Origin: CAYFQB01 sp964345225
GTDB lineage: Bacteria > Nitrospirota > Thermodesulfovibrionia > Thermodesulfovibrionales > UBA6898
DNA: 64,000 nucleotides
Reading direction: 5' to 3'
Assembly (NCBI GenBank): GCA_964345225.1
Contig: CAYFQB010000021.1
Location: 1 to 64,000, forward strand
Shown here in pieces: positions 43,311-52,572 of this stretch; within the stretch, counting starts at the first letter, position 1; each line of letters begins with the position of its first letter. Both the position numbers and the translations under genes were made by a program. The notes under the pieces are model-generated. The model saw only the letters and a program-made list of their open reading frames with translations, searched no databases and was not told the origin of the DNA.

Positions 43311-45825
43311 TTTTACGCGGTAAAAGTTTCTTTCTTAAGAAAGAGCCGGTGTATGAATTGCTGTTATTGCTAATCTCTTCAGGGGTGCCTTCAGCTATAA
43401 CCATTCCACCCAGTTCACCTCCTTCAGGCCCCAGGTCAATTACGTAGTCAGCTGATTTTATTACATCGAGATTATGTTCGATTACAATAACCGTGTTCCC
43501 CTGATCAACAAGCATGTTAATTACATCAAGTAGTTTTTGAATATCGATAAAATGAAGACCGGTTGTTGGTTCGTCAAGAATATACAGGGTATCGCCGGTA
43601 GATTTTTTCCCCAGTTCTCTAGAGAGTCTAATTCTCTGGGCTTCCCCTCCTGATAGGGTTGTAGCAGGCTGGCCGAGATGGAGATATCCAAGGCCGATAC
43701 CTTCGAGTATCTCAAGTTTTCTGCGTATTTGAGGTATGTTAATAAAAAATTGAAGTGCTTCTGTTACAGTCATATTGAGTACTTCACCAATATTTCTGCC
43801 TTTATACCTGATCTCGAGTGTTTCGTTATTATATCTTCTTGCTTTACATCTGTCGCATAATACATATGCGTCAGGTAAAAAATGCATTTCGACTTTAATT
43901 AATCCATTGCCATTACAGGATTCGCATCTGCCACCTGCTACATTGAAGCTGAATCTCGAAGGAGAATATCCCCTTACATTAGAATCAGGAAGCATTGAGA
44001 ACAGGTTTCTGATATGAGTGAAAACCCCTGTATATGTTGCAGGATTTGACCTTGGAGTCCGCCCGATCGGCGACTGGTCAACACATATAAAACGGTCTAT
44101 CAAATCCAGGCCTGTTAACTTATTGCATTTTTCTAAAGTTAAGATATCACCATTTTTTATATGAAAGGGCTTTTTTTGACCTGCCCTATAGAGTATATCG
44201 AGAATCAATGTGCTTTTGCCTGATCCAGACACACCTGTAACACATGTGAATACATTCAGAGGAATCTTTACATCAATATTCTTCAGATTATGTTCGCAGG
44301 CTCCTTTTATATATATAAATTTATTGACCCCCCTTCTTTTTGATGGAATATGGATAGAGCGGGAACCGTTAAGGTATTGACCGGTAATCGATTTATTGTT
44401 GTTCTGTATCTGTGCCGGCGTTCCTTCTGCAACAACCCATCCACCTCTAACGCCAGCGCCGGGGCCCATATCAACAATATGGTCAGCCCATCTGATGGTC
44501 TCCTCATCATGTTCTACTATGATAATTGTATTGTCAGCATCCCTTATTGAATAAAGGCTTTCTAATAGTTTAACGCAGTCTCTCGGATGAAGTCCGATAC
44601 TTGGTTCATCAAGCACATAAAGGACGCCGGTAAGTGAAGAGCCCATCTGAGTTGCAAGCCTTATTCTTTGGGCCTCTCCACCTGAAAGGGTGAGTGACGG
44701 CCTATCCAAAGTGAGATATCCCAGCCCCACTTTTTCGAGAAATGAGAGCCTGTCATTAACTTCTTTCAGGATCCTTGATGCAATTATACTTTCTCTTTGC
44801 GTCAGTTCAAGTTTTTTCAGATAAGAGCGGGCATCATTTACTGACATCCTGCAGAATTCGCCTATATGCATTCCGCGAAATTTTACACTTAATGGCTCTT
44901 TCATCAGCCTGAAACCTTTGCAGGTTCTACAGTACCTTTGTTCAGCTAAATCAGTCGAATCTTCAAATATATTTTTGAATCCCAGGCCGTTACATTCCGG
45001 ACATGCTCCGGCCTTACTGTTAAAAGAAAAGAATCTCGGGCTTATTTCAGGATAGCTTATAGCGCATTTAAGACATGCGGTTGTTTTTGAGTACAGGATG
45101 TCTTTATTTTTTTTTGCAAGATTTACAATTACTGTATCAGAATATTTAAAGGCAGTATCAATGGAGTTTCTGACCTGGCGCTCGATACCGTTTTTTATTA
45201 TCAATCTGTCTATAACTATCTCAATTGTATGGCGTCTCTTTTTTTCGAGTATTATATCCTGTGTGAGGTCCAACATCTCGTTATCGATCCTTGCCCTTAC
45301 AAAACCTTCGTTTCGCATCTCCTGCAGTTCTTTTCTGTAATTGCCTTTTCTGTCTTTAACTATAGGCGAGAGCACCTGGATTCGTGTGCCATCAGGCATG
45401 GACAGGATTGATTTCACTATATTCTGCGATTCCTGTGTTGATATCTCAGATCCGCAGTTATAGCAGTAAGGCTTTCCTAGTCTTGTATAAAGTACCCGAA
45501 GATAATCATAAATTTCTGTAATTGTTCCAAGAGTTGACCTGGGACTTCTGCTGACAGTTCTCTGGTTTATTGCTATTGATGGAGAAAGGCCCTCTATATA
45601 ATCAACATCAGGTTTCTGGAGTTGTTCGAGGAATTGCCTTGAGTATGAAGAAAGACTTTCAACATATCGTCTCTGTCCCTCAGCATAAATCGTATCAATA
45701 GCGAGAGATGATTTGCCTGATCCGGATGGACCGGTTATCACTGTAATTTTTTCTCTCGGTATCGAGATATCGATATTCTTCAGGTTATGCGTCCTGGCGC
45801 CTTTTATATTGATAAACTTCTGCAT
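43279..45825 (-). CDS. uvrA: Excinuclease ABC subunit A
   Basis: An 848-residue nucleotide-excision-repair ATPase that finds bulky DNA damage with UvrB. Seen: first Walker A GPSGSGKSSLA near 33, zinc module CYNCG near 125, CLKCAIS...CPEC near 253-281, first signature LTLSGGEAQRIRLAT near 380 and LDEPSIGLHP near 409; second Walker A GVSGSGKSTL near 531, zinc module CESCNGNG...CDRC near 633-658, LSGGEAQRIRLS near 724 and LDEPTTGLHF near 750. It is about 90 residues shorter than Escherichia coli UvrA. The last eleven residues (KKALSFTAGMI) are encoded by a dispersed repeat. Confidence 0.96.
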   Translation of the reverse strand: MQKFINIKGARTHNLKNIDISIPREKITVITGPSGSGKSSLAIDTIYAEGQRRYVESLSSYSRQFLEQLQKPDVDYIEGLSPSIAINQRTVSRSPRSTLGTITEIYDYLRVLYTRLGKPYCYNCGSEISTQESQNIVKSILSMPDGTRIQVLSPIVKDRKGNYRKELQEMRNEGFVRARIDNEMLDLTQDIILEKKRRHTIEIVIDRLIIKNGIERQVRNSIDTAFKYSDTVIVNLAKKNKDILYSKTTACLKCAISYPEISPRFFSFNSKAGACPECNGLGFKNIFEDSTDLAEQRYCRTCKGFRLMKEPLSVKFRGMHIGEFCRMSVNDARSYLKKLELTQRESIIASRILKEVNDRLSFLEKVGLGYLTLDRPSLTLSGGEAQRIRLATQMGSSLTGVLYVLDEPSIGLHPRDCVKLLESLYSIRDADNTIIIVEHDEETIRWADHIVDMGPGAGVRGGWVVAEGTPAQIQNNNKSITGQYLNGSRSIHIPSKRRGVNKFIYIKGACEHNLKNIDVKIPLNVFTCVTGVSGSGKSTLILDILYRAGQKKPFHIKNGDILTLEKCNKLTGLDLIDRFICVDQSPIGRTPRSNPATYTGVFTHIRNLFSMLPDSNVRGYSPSRFSFNVAGGRCESCNGNGLIKVEMHFLPDAYVLCDRCKARRYNNETLEIRYKGRNIGEVLNMTVTEALQFFINIPQIRRKLEILEGIGLGYLHLGQPATTLSGGEAQRIRLSRELGKKSTGDTLYILDEPTTGLHFIDIQKLLDVINMLVDQGNTVIVIEHNLDVIKSADYVIDLGPEGGELGGMVIAEGTPEEISNNSNSYTGSFLRKKLLPRKKALSFTAGMI

Positions 45826-46133
45826 TTTTGTAATTTTTTAGTATAACTTAAAGTAAATGATTATGTTAATAAGTAATAGCCTGGATTTAAACAGAAAAAA
45901 AGCCCAGTCCTTTCTACGGGATTTATATCGCATTTTTCATAACGAAACAAAGACATAGTTACTGTAAAAAAGTTGTTGATAATTTAAGATGGGAAATATG
46001 ATATAATTAGAACTATAAATTTTTTATTAATTAATGATAGCTCGGGTTAAATCCTTTTTTTGGGGATTAAAAGAGTACAGTTTATTAATTTAGTCGTAAT
46101 TTTTGCAAGATACAGAGATATAAGTACTCAGAG
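45826..46133. other. Divergent promoter region between uvrA and radical SAM gene
   Basis: No gene is seen in these 308 bases. A segment at about 45895-45935, read on the minus strand, contains ATAAATCCCGTAGAAAGGAC then TGGGCTTTTTTT, resembling the second hairpin of repeat copies 5 and 7. TATGATATAATTAG near 46000 is a plausible -10 region for the downstream gene. Confidence 0.45.
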
Positions 46134-47618
46134 ATGAAAATACTTCTTGTTTATCCAGATTATCCGGATACATTCTGGAGTTTCAAGCATGCCTTAAAGT
46201 TTATCTTTAAAAAAGCAAGTTCCCCGCCTCTTGGGTTACTTACTGTCGCAGCGATGCTTCCTGAAGAGTGGGAGAAAAAACTGGCTGATTTGAATGTAGC
46301 CAGCCTTAAAGAAGAGGATATTAAGTGGGCTGATCTTGTCTTTTTGAGTGCCATGAATATTCAGAAAGAATCTGTAAAAGAAGTAATAACCAGATGCAAA
46401 TCATTGGGTGCAACGATTGTAGCAGGCGGTCCTCTGTTTACCACCGGGTATGAAGAATTCATTGGTGTAGATTATTTTGTACTTAATGAAGCTGAAATTA
46501 CACTGCCACTTTTTTTGGAGGATTTTAAAAACGGATGTGCTAAACATATTTATACCTCTGATAATCAATGGGCAGACGTTAAAAAGACACCACTGCCTCT
46601 CTGGAAACTTGCTAATCTGAAAAATTATGCATCTTGTAATATCCAGTATTCAAGAGGATGCCCTTTTAATTGTGAATTTTGTGATATTACTCTCCTATGC
46701 GGTCGCAAACCGCGGACAAAAGATAAAGATCAGATAATAAAAGAGCTGGAAGCCCTCTTCTCTCTTGGCTGGAGAAGCGGGGTATTTTTTGTTGATGACA
46801 ACTTTATAGGGAATAAAAGCAAATTAAAAAAAGAGATACTTCCGGCAATTTATGCATGGATGGAGAAGAAAAAATATCCTTTCAGTTTTATTACACAGGC
46901 GTCTATTGAGCTTTCTGATGATGAAGAGCTTATGCAATTAATGGTTAAAGCAGGATTTGATATAGTATTTGTTGGGATCGAGACCCCAAATGAGAAAAGT
47001 TTGATCGAGTGCAGTAAATTTCAGAATAAGAACCGTGATTTAATTGCTTCTGTCAAAAAAATTCAGAAGTCCGGGTTACAGGTACAGGGAGGATTTATTG
47101 TTGGATTTGATAATGATCCTGTTTCAATTTTCGAAGCACAGATCAAATTCATCCAGAAAAGCGGGATAGTAACAGCAATGGTTGGCCTGTTAAATGCCCT
47201 TCCGAACACACAGCTTTACAAACGCCTTGAAAGAGAGAGGCGTTTGTTAAAAGATACCTCAGGCAATAATACAGATTTTTCAATAAATTTCATCCCCAAG
47301 ATGAATTATGATATACTCATCAACGGCTATAAAAAGATTCTCAACAACCTTTATTCCCCTAAAAATTACTATGACAGAGTTAAGACATTCCTGAAGGAAT
47401 ATATACCGCCAAAGAAAAAGATGTTTCAATTTCGTGCTGACTATTTATGTGCATTATTCAGATCCATATTGTTTCTCGGTATAATCGGTAAGGAAAGGTT
47501 TTATTACTGGAGACTCTTTTTCTGGACCATATTCAGACGCCCCCGTCTTTTCCCGATGGCCGTGACTTTTGCGATTTACGGATTTCATTTTCGAAAGATT
47601 TTTGAAAAATACCTGTAA
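46134..47618 (+). CDS. B12-binding domain radical SAM protein (DUF4070 type)
   Basis: A 494-residue protein. Residues 1-140 form a cobalamin-binding Rossmann domain (ILLVYPDYPDTFWSF start, SSPPLGLLTVAAML near 31-44), lacking the DxHxxG motif. Residues 165-390 are the radical SAM barrel with C176, C180 and C183 in GCPFNCEFC, then FVDDNFIGN near 220. Residues 400-494 match DUF4070, with hydrophobic patches near the end that may touch the membrane. Such enzymes methylate or rearrange lipids, hopanoids or cofactors, but the substrate cannot be deduced. No operon partner is evident. Confidence 0.87.
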   Translation: MKILLVYPDYPDTFWSFKHALKFIFKKASSPPLGLLTVAAMLPEEWEKKLADLNVASLKEEDIKWADLVFLSAMNIQKESVKEVITRCKSLGATIVAGGPLFTTGYEEFIGVDYFVLNEAEITLPLFLEDFKNGCAKHIYTSDNQWADVKKTPLPLWKLANLKNYASCNIQYSRGCPFNCEFCDITLLCGRKPRTKDKDQIIKELEALFSLGWRSGVFFVDDNFIGNKSKLKKEILPAIYAWMEKKKYPFSFITQASIELSDDEELMQLMVKAGFDIVFVGIETPNEKSLIECSKFQNKNRDLIASVKKIQKSGLQVQGGFIVGFDNDPVSIFEAQIKFIQKSGIVTAMVGLLNALPNTQLYKRLERERRLLKDTSGNNTDFSINFIPKMNYDILINGYKKILNNLYSPKNYYDRVKTFLKEYIPPKKKMFQFRADYLCALFRSILFLGIIGKERFYYWRLFFWTIFRRPRLFPMAVTFAIYGFHFRKIFEKYL

Positions 47619-48005
47619 GATACCTGCAAAAAAATTCACCCTCTCCATATGAATATCCCCAGGACATTATAGTGATCAATAAATTCGGTTCATCTCCAAA
47701 TTTACCCCGTAAGTCATTAATCAACAACTGAAGACGTCTATGGGCAACGGTTATGAAGCCCGTGTCGGTTACGTGTAACGGTAACGTAAAAAGCCGACAG
47801 ACTTAACCGCTAGACGAAACAGGCCACGTTACCGATTAACGTAACGTTTTAGTTTGCTATATACAAGGAGCGAATGCCAATTTGCAATTAAAAATAAAAA
47901 AATTGGAAATCGGAAATTGGAAATTGTATTAAATCATTGCCCTGAAGGATTGAAAATATATAAGATATGTATAGATGTTCATTCTATTTCCATAGGAGGT
48001 TAATA
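47619..48005. repeat. Repeat-rich gap: GTTAC-type element (about 47763-47857) and AAATTGG heptads
   Basis: No gene is seen. Bases about 47763-47857 are a diverged copy of the GTTAC-rich element, with TAGACGAAACAGGCC and GTAACGTTTTAGTTTGC matching positions in the copies at 170 and 57344. Bases 47895-47925 are AAATTGG/AAATCGG heptads. The ribosome binding site of the NFU gene, AGGAGGT, closes the gap. Confidence 0.65.
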
Positions 48006-48233
48006 ATGCTCGACAGGAAAAAGATCGAAGAGGTTATAAACAGGATCAGGCCTTTTCTTCAGCGGGACGGTGGAGATGTACAGCTTGTAGACGTTACAGA
48101 TGATAATATCGTAAAGGTCAAACTTCTTGGTGCATGTGGTACATGCCCGATGTCAATAATGACCCTGAAGGGAGGAATCGAGGCAGAATTAAAAAAGGCT
48201 GTCTCTGGTGTAAAAGCTGTAGAGGCAGTATAA
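48006..48233 (+). CDS. NFU-type iron-sulfur cluster carrier (NifU C-terminal domain)
   Basis: A 75-residue protein consisting of one NFU domain: IRPFLQRDGGDVQLVDV (14-30) and the cluster-binding CGTC at 44-47 in GACGTCPMSIMTLKGGIE. It carries a 4Fe-4S cluster between two monomers and delivers it to apoproteins; this window encodes many iron-sulfur targets. The ATG at 48006 with AGGAGGTTAATA upstream is preferred to an upstream ATG at 47967 that lacks a binding site. Confidence 0.94.
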   Translation: MLDRKKIEEVINRIRPFLQRDGGDVQLVDVTDDNIVKVKLLGACGTCPMSIMTLKGGIEAELKKAVSGVKAVEAV

Positions 48234-48386
48234 CTCATGTAAATCATTTTTTTGATTTTGATTCTTTGTTTTAGGAATGTTACAATAGACAAATCAGAAT
48301 AAGATATTAAATAAAGTTAACCGTTAACACTATATAAATAGCTATCTTATTGTTCATAATCTTGGGGTGAAGCTATAATAATCTAT

Positions 48387-49073
48387 ATGAGAAATATCAT
48401 TCTGATATTATTTATCTTGTCCGTTCCATCTTTTTCCTATTCTCAGCCTTCTATAGTTTTTGATTCTTTAAAATACGATTTCGGGATAGTGAGCCAGGAT
48501 GAAAAACCGGAATATACTTTTGAATTTGCAAATGACGGCGATCAGGAACTTCTGATAGAAAAGTTGTCTTCTTCGTGAGGTTGTGCAGCAGTGATGGCTA
48601 GTTCAAGCCATCTGAAGCCCGATGAGAAGGGGCAAATTACGGTGTCTGTCAATACAAGTGGAAAATTTGGAAAGTTATCCAAATCAGTAAAAGTATACTC
48701 TAATGATCCAGATAATCCTGTTTATATCCTATATGTTACTATGTATGTAAAGGACAGCATACATATAAAAGAATACAGTCCAGTTGAGATATTCAGTGAG
48801 GGATGTAGAAGTTGCCATGTCGAAAGGGGAAAGGGTAAGAAAGGTATTGCATTGTTTAGGGCTGACTGTATTATGTGCCACAGAACAGGTAAAAGCGCAT
48901 CTTCATTAACCGAGATGCGCAAACAGTCAAGTGACTATATTATCTATGCGATAAAAGCGGGGGTCGATAATTCATCAATGCCGGGATTTGATATTAAAAA
49001 CGGTGGACCTCTCAGTGAAGACGAAATTGAATCTCTGGTTAGTTTTATATTAAGACGTAAGAAAGTGAATTAA
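48387..49073 (+). CDS. Probable selenoprotein: exported DUF1573 domain fused to diheme cytochrome c
   Basis: Read through a TGA at 48576-48578, this is one 228-residue frame. Residues 1-20 are a signal peptide (ILILFILSVPSFSYS). Residues 22-122 are DUF1573, with YDFGIVSQDEKPEYTFEF, KLSSS-TGA-GCAAV, then the KPDEKGQI strand and KVYSNDPDNP. In this family the middle motif is SCGC; here the TGA stands exactly where the first Cys belongs, so selenocysteine at position 64 with C66 would give a U-G-C redox pair. Two heme motifs follow: CRSCH (140-144) and CIMCH (161-165), with Met of SSMPGF a likely axial ligand. A bSECIS-like hairpin follows the TGA. The frame shows no other defect. The alternative is a single nonsense mutation. 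It is probably co-transcribed with pcm, seven bases downstream. Confidence 0.78.
48593..48612 (+). promoter_or_regulatory. Candidate bacterial SECIS element
   Basis: GATGGCT (48593-48599) and AGCCATC (48606-48612) form a perfect 7-bp stem with six-base loop AGTTCA. The loop starts 22 bases after the TGA and has G in its second position, inside the usual distance (about 16-37 bases) and loop rule for bacterial SECIS elements. The Escherichia coli fdhF loop, AGGUCU, is similar. Confidence 0.65.
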
Positions 49074-49080
49074 AAATTAA

Positions 49081-49812
49081 ATGATTACACACAAATTATT
49101 TCGACTGGTATTAATAATTCCTTTTATATTCATGTTGGTATTGATAAAGTCAGACCTTTATGCATCTGATGTCTACAAATCTAAACGCCAGGCAATGGTC
49201 AAATATGATATAAAGGGAAGGGGGATCAAAGACAGGAGAGTGCTTGATGCAATGTCCAAGATCGAACGGCATCTTTTTGTAGACAGGAGTTTAAGGCATA
49301 AGGCGTATGCAGATTACCCTTTACCTATAGATGAAGGGCAGACAATATCCCAGCCTTACGTAGTTGCCCTTATGACAGAGGCGTTAATGCTAAAGCCGAC
49401 AGAAAGAGTTCTTGAGATAGGGACAGGCTCTGGATATCAGGCAGCAGTGCTGGCAGAAATTGCATCAGAGGTGTTTACTATAGAAATCAGGGAAAAGCTT
49501 GCAGAAAAGTCAGAGAAGTTATTAAAGAGTTTAGGCTACAAGAATATTAAAGTAAAGCACTCAGACGGTTACTATGGATGGAAAGAGCATGCCCCTTTTG
49601 ATGCAATAATAATAACTGCTGCAGCTAACCATATACCTGTACCATTAATCAAACAGCTCAAGGAAGGAGGCAGGATAATTTTGCCCCTGGGAAGTATCGT
49701 CTATTCTCAAATTTTAACTCTTGCCACCAAGAATAAAGGGGAGCTGGATGTTGTACAGATGGGTGGTGTCAGATTTGTCCCGATGGTTGGAGAAGTGCAA
49801 AAGAGGCGTTAA
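49081..49812 (+). CDS. pcm: Exported protein-L-isoaspartate O-methyltransferase
   Basis: A 243-residue SAM-dependent repair enzyme that methylates isoaspartyl residues in aged proteins. Seen: an N-terminal membrane/signal segment (residues about 8-28), RHLFVDRSLRHKAYADYPLP near 63-82, GQTISQPYVVALMTEAL near 86, the SAM motif VLEIGTGSGYQAAVLAE near 110, and IIITAAANHIP near 176. The leader places it in the periplasm, unlike the cytosolic Escherichia coli enzyme. It follows the DUF1573-cytochrome gene closely. Confidence 0.92.
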   Translation: MITHKLFRLVLIIPFIFMLVLIKSDLYASDVYKSKRQAMVKYDIKGRGIKDRRVLDAMSKIERHLFVDRSLRHKAYADYPLPIDEGQTISQPYVVALMTEALMLKPTERVLEIGTGSGYQAAVLAEIASEVFTIEIREKLAEKSEKLLKSLGYKNIKVKHSDGYYGWKEHAPFDAIIITAAANHIPVPLIKQLKEGGRIILPLGSIVYSQILTLATKNKGELDVVQMGGVRFVPMVGEVQKRR

Positions 49813-50193
49813 AGTAAAGCGTAACTTTAGTCAGTAACTATACAGATTTTTAACTTCGTCTAACAGTAACTGTAACGACGTCCGTTTCTTAATCTGGTTT
49901 TTCTGGTTTATTTGGTTTATGAACAATTTAATTCTCAGAATTGGAAGTGAGCTGCGCCCCCAGTTAAATAAACATATAATGACAATTAATGGGCAGGCTG
50001 GAATTTAATGCTTCGCATTGGAAGATAGCCTCCGGCTGGAATAGATATATTCATATAGTTTATTTAGTCATTTACTGCTTACTGCCTACTGCTTACTGCC
50101 TACTTCTTACTCCCTACTTTTTTGGCCCTGCTCCCTGCTCCTTACTCCTCACTCCTTACTTTCCTTTGATCTTTGCCTTTTAGTGCTTAGTGC
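49813..50193. repeat. Repeat-rich convergent gap (GTTAC-type element, inverse heptads)
   Basis: No gene is seen. Bases about 49818-49890 hold the GTTAC-rich element in the opposite orientation (AACAGTAACTGTAACGACGTCC). Bases 50080-50190 are heptads such as TACTGCC and TACTTCT, the reverse complement of the GGCAGTA/AGAAGTA family at the window start. Their continuation supplies the C-terminal codons of the next gene. Confidence 0.7.
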
Positions 50194-52572
50194 CTATTTC
50201 CTACTGTTTTCGCTTTGTTCTTTTCTTAGAGAAAGGAATGCCAGAAGATACATAGATACACCGGTTATAATAACCATTTTAAATCCAACTGATATGGCAA
50301 GCATAACAGCCAGTACTGGTGCAAGAACCGAAAAACATCCGTTTACAGACCATGCCCATGGAATCAATTCAGGCCTGTTTCTGCAGAGGATTGAAAGTCC
50401 CATCGGGAAAGGTATCCCCATTAGAATGCCTGCCGGCAGTATAATAAAGAATACAGAGACAATTTTAATTTTTAATGTATAAGGGTAGATAATCTTCATT
50501 ATCGACAGTAGAAATAAACTATAAAAGAGAATTATAACTGAGAGTGCAAGAAGGACTTTAGTAGTTCTCAGAATTTTAAAACGCTGGCTTAACAAACTAC
50601 CGATCCCCGAACTAATGAGAATTGAGGAAAGAACTGCTGCAGCAGCATAAGATGGATTTTCAAGGGGCAAGATCATCTTCTGAATAAAGGATATTTCGAT
50701 GAACATAAATCCTGTACCGAGAAACGCAAAGTATGACAGTGAAATGATAAGGCTGGTGTTAAGTTTGAGATCTCTTTTAGGTCTGAATTTCACTGCTGGC
50801 AGAAGCATGAGTAATATGCTTAAGAAAAGTACCTGGATGAATACAATTGGCAGGAGATAACCCTCTTCGACAAAATACTGCCATTTTTCTCCCATTAATG
50901 TATAGATTTCTTTTATATTTTTAATTTTTAAATAATAATAAAAAAAAGGGTTTTCATCATAAACAGGTTTGATATCGAACAGGTAATCCCTGGTAAATTT
51001 ACCCCTTGTACCCTCGTCTATCAGGCTTTTAAATGCTTCAAAGTATTCGTTAGAAGGCATTTTAATAAAAACATTCGTCTCTGTTTCTGTAATACCAGGA
51101 TAATATACAAGGTCAAACCTTTTATCCTTTGAGAAACGTTTAATTATATATATGTCTTCCTGAGTAAGTTCAGACTTTTTAACAATAAAAGTTATGGTAC
51201 CCCAGCTTCTTATGGCAGCAATATGTCTGGCGAGGTTCTTTATCCCTTGTTTTTCAAGTGCTGCTGCTATTGTGTTAACAATGCGCAGTTCAGTCCTTGG
51301 TGGTGGAAGGATAAAAAGATTTACTGACAGCAATCCGTCCTGATTTAAATGTCTGATATATTCTTCAAATGCCTCTACAGTGAATCTGTAGTCTTCTGAA
51401 AATCCAAAAGAACCCGAAGGCATTGAACCCGTTAAAGATATATCTACTAAATCAAAATCTTTTTCATGAGAAATAAGCAGGCTCCTTCCAAGGCCTGACC
51501 ATGTGTTGCTGCCGTATACATCATATAAAAATCCTTTTGAATATTCTCTGACAGAGTCGATAACAAGCGGATTAGAATCTGCTTTATAGATATTCTTTGC
51601 CTTGTAATATTCTGCGATCAGGACTGGAAGTCCACCTTTAGGCTCGAGAATAAGCACCTTATCCTTTTTAGATAGTTCAAAGGGCAGGGCGGATGGAAGA
51701 TATCTGATGAAATCAAGGGCTTCCTGATCCTTATTATCTGTAATCGCATGTATATTGCCTGCATCGACTGCGATGCCTGTCTGCTCAGGAAGATTTTCCA
51801 GGTATTTAAAGCTCAGGCCTGGTGCATACCTGACAGCAGGGCTTTTAAAGATATCAACCCTGGAAAAAGGACTATGGTATGTCTGCAAATGTTCTGCCCC
51901 TGGAAATCTCAAAGCTGTTTCAAGGGATTTGTATGGTGAAATCTTCTGTTTAATAAATGGTGGGTGGAAATATATAATGGTCAGATTAATGATAAGGAGC
52001 ATGAAAGAGACCAGCCTTATCCTTTTTTGCCCGTAAACAAATAGTGAAAGTATTGATATCGAAGAGATTATAAAGATAATAATCTCAGGCCCATAAGCTG
52101 ACAAAAACCATAATATCAGGATTGATCCTGTACCTGCACCGGTCAGATCTGCGCCGTATATATGTCTTGTGTATTCAGTCATAATAGAAAAAGCAGTCGA
52201 AACAATCATGCCGAAAAAGAAGAAGGGGAAGGCAAGCAACAAGTAGTAAAGGCTAATGTAAAAGAGCTGGATTCTGTCCCAGGAGAGTCTGGCAGGTTCA
52301 AATGGGATAGCATTTGTCAGAAGATAGCTTGCAGGTATACTAATGGTGAGCATAAGAAAGTAGACTGAAAGGTATTGTGCGTTCTTTAGTCTTGGATAAA
52401 CCGAAAGCAGGGTACCGCTTGCACCAATGCCCAGCATTGCGATGCTTATAACCATAAAGGCGAAATGATACCAGAGCGATATCGAGAAAGTCCTTATGAG
52501 TGTTATTTCATATGCAAGGCTCGAAAGGGAGGCGATAAAAATTGCTGTTATTAAGGCATGGGTCCTTTTCAT
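50194..52572 (-). CDS. Membrane-embedded spermidine-synthase-like methyltransferase-fold protein
   Basis: A 792-residue protein. The N-terminal third has about seven membrane helices, the centre (about 270-520) a soluble Rossmann fold of spermidine-synthase type (VLILEPKGGLPVLIAEYYKA near 305, VDISLTGSMPSGSFGFSEDY near 373), and the C-terminal third five more helices. Such fused proteins occur widely and mostly lack polyamine-synthase catalytic residues, so the substrate is unknown. The last residues (SENSRK) are encoded by heptad repeat DNA. It is convergent with pcm. Confidence 0.82.
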   Translation of the reverse strand: MKRTHALITAIFIASLSSLAYEITLIRTFSISLWYHFAFMVISIAMLGIGASGTLLSVYPRLKNAQYLSVYFLMLTISIPASYLLTNAIPFEPARLSWDRIQLFYISLYYLLLAFPFFFFGMIVSTAFSIMTEYTRHIYGADLTGAGTGSILILWFLSAYGPEIIIFIISSISILSLFVYGQKRIRLVSFMLLIINLTIIYFHPPFIKQKISPYKSLETALRFPGAEHLQTYHSPFSRVDIFKSPAVRYAPGLSFKYLENLPEQTGIAVDAGNIHAITDNKDQEALDFIRYLPSALPFELSKKDKVLILEPKGGLPVLIAEYYKAKNIYKADSNPLVIDSVREYSKGFLYDVYGSNTWSGLGRSLLISHEKDFDLVDISLTGSMPSGSFGFSEDYRFTVEAFEEYIRHLNQDGLLSVNLFILPPPRTELRIVNTIAAALEKQGIKNLARHIAAIRSWGTITFIVKKSELTQEDIYIIKRFSKDKRFDLVYYPGITETETNVFIKMPSNEYFEAFKSLIDEGTRGKFTRDYLFDIKPVYDENPFFYYYLKIKNIKEIYTLMGEKWQYFVEEGYLLPIVFIQVLFLSILLMLLPAVKFRPKRDLKLNTSLIISLSYFAFLGTGFMFIEISFIQKMILPLENPSYAAAAVLSSILISSGIGSLLSQRFKILRTTKVLLALSVIILFYSLFLLSIMKIIYPYTLKIKIVSVFFIILPAGILMGIPFPMGLSILCRNRPELIPWAWSVNGCFSVLAPVLAVMLAISVGFKMVIITGVSMYLLAFLSLRKEQSENSRK

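Noticed and set aside
48387..48578. Ending the DUF1573 gene at the TGA as a truncated protein or plain pseudogene
   Set aside because: The frame continues without any other fault through two heme motifs, the TGA replaces a conserved Cys, and a SECIS-like hairpin follows. The pseudogene reading stays possible but is less likely.
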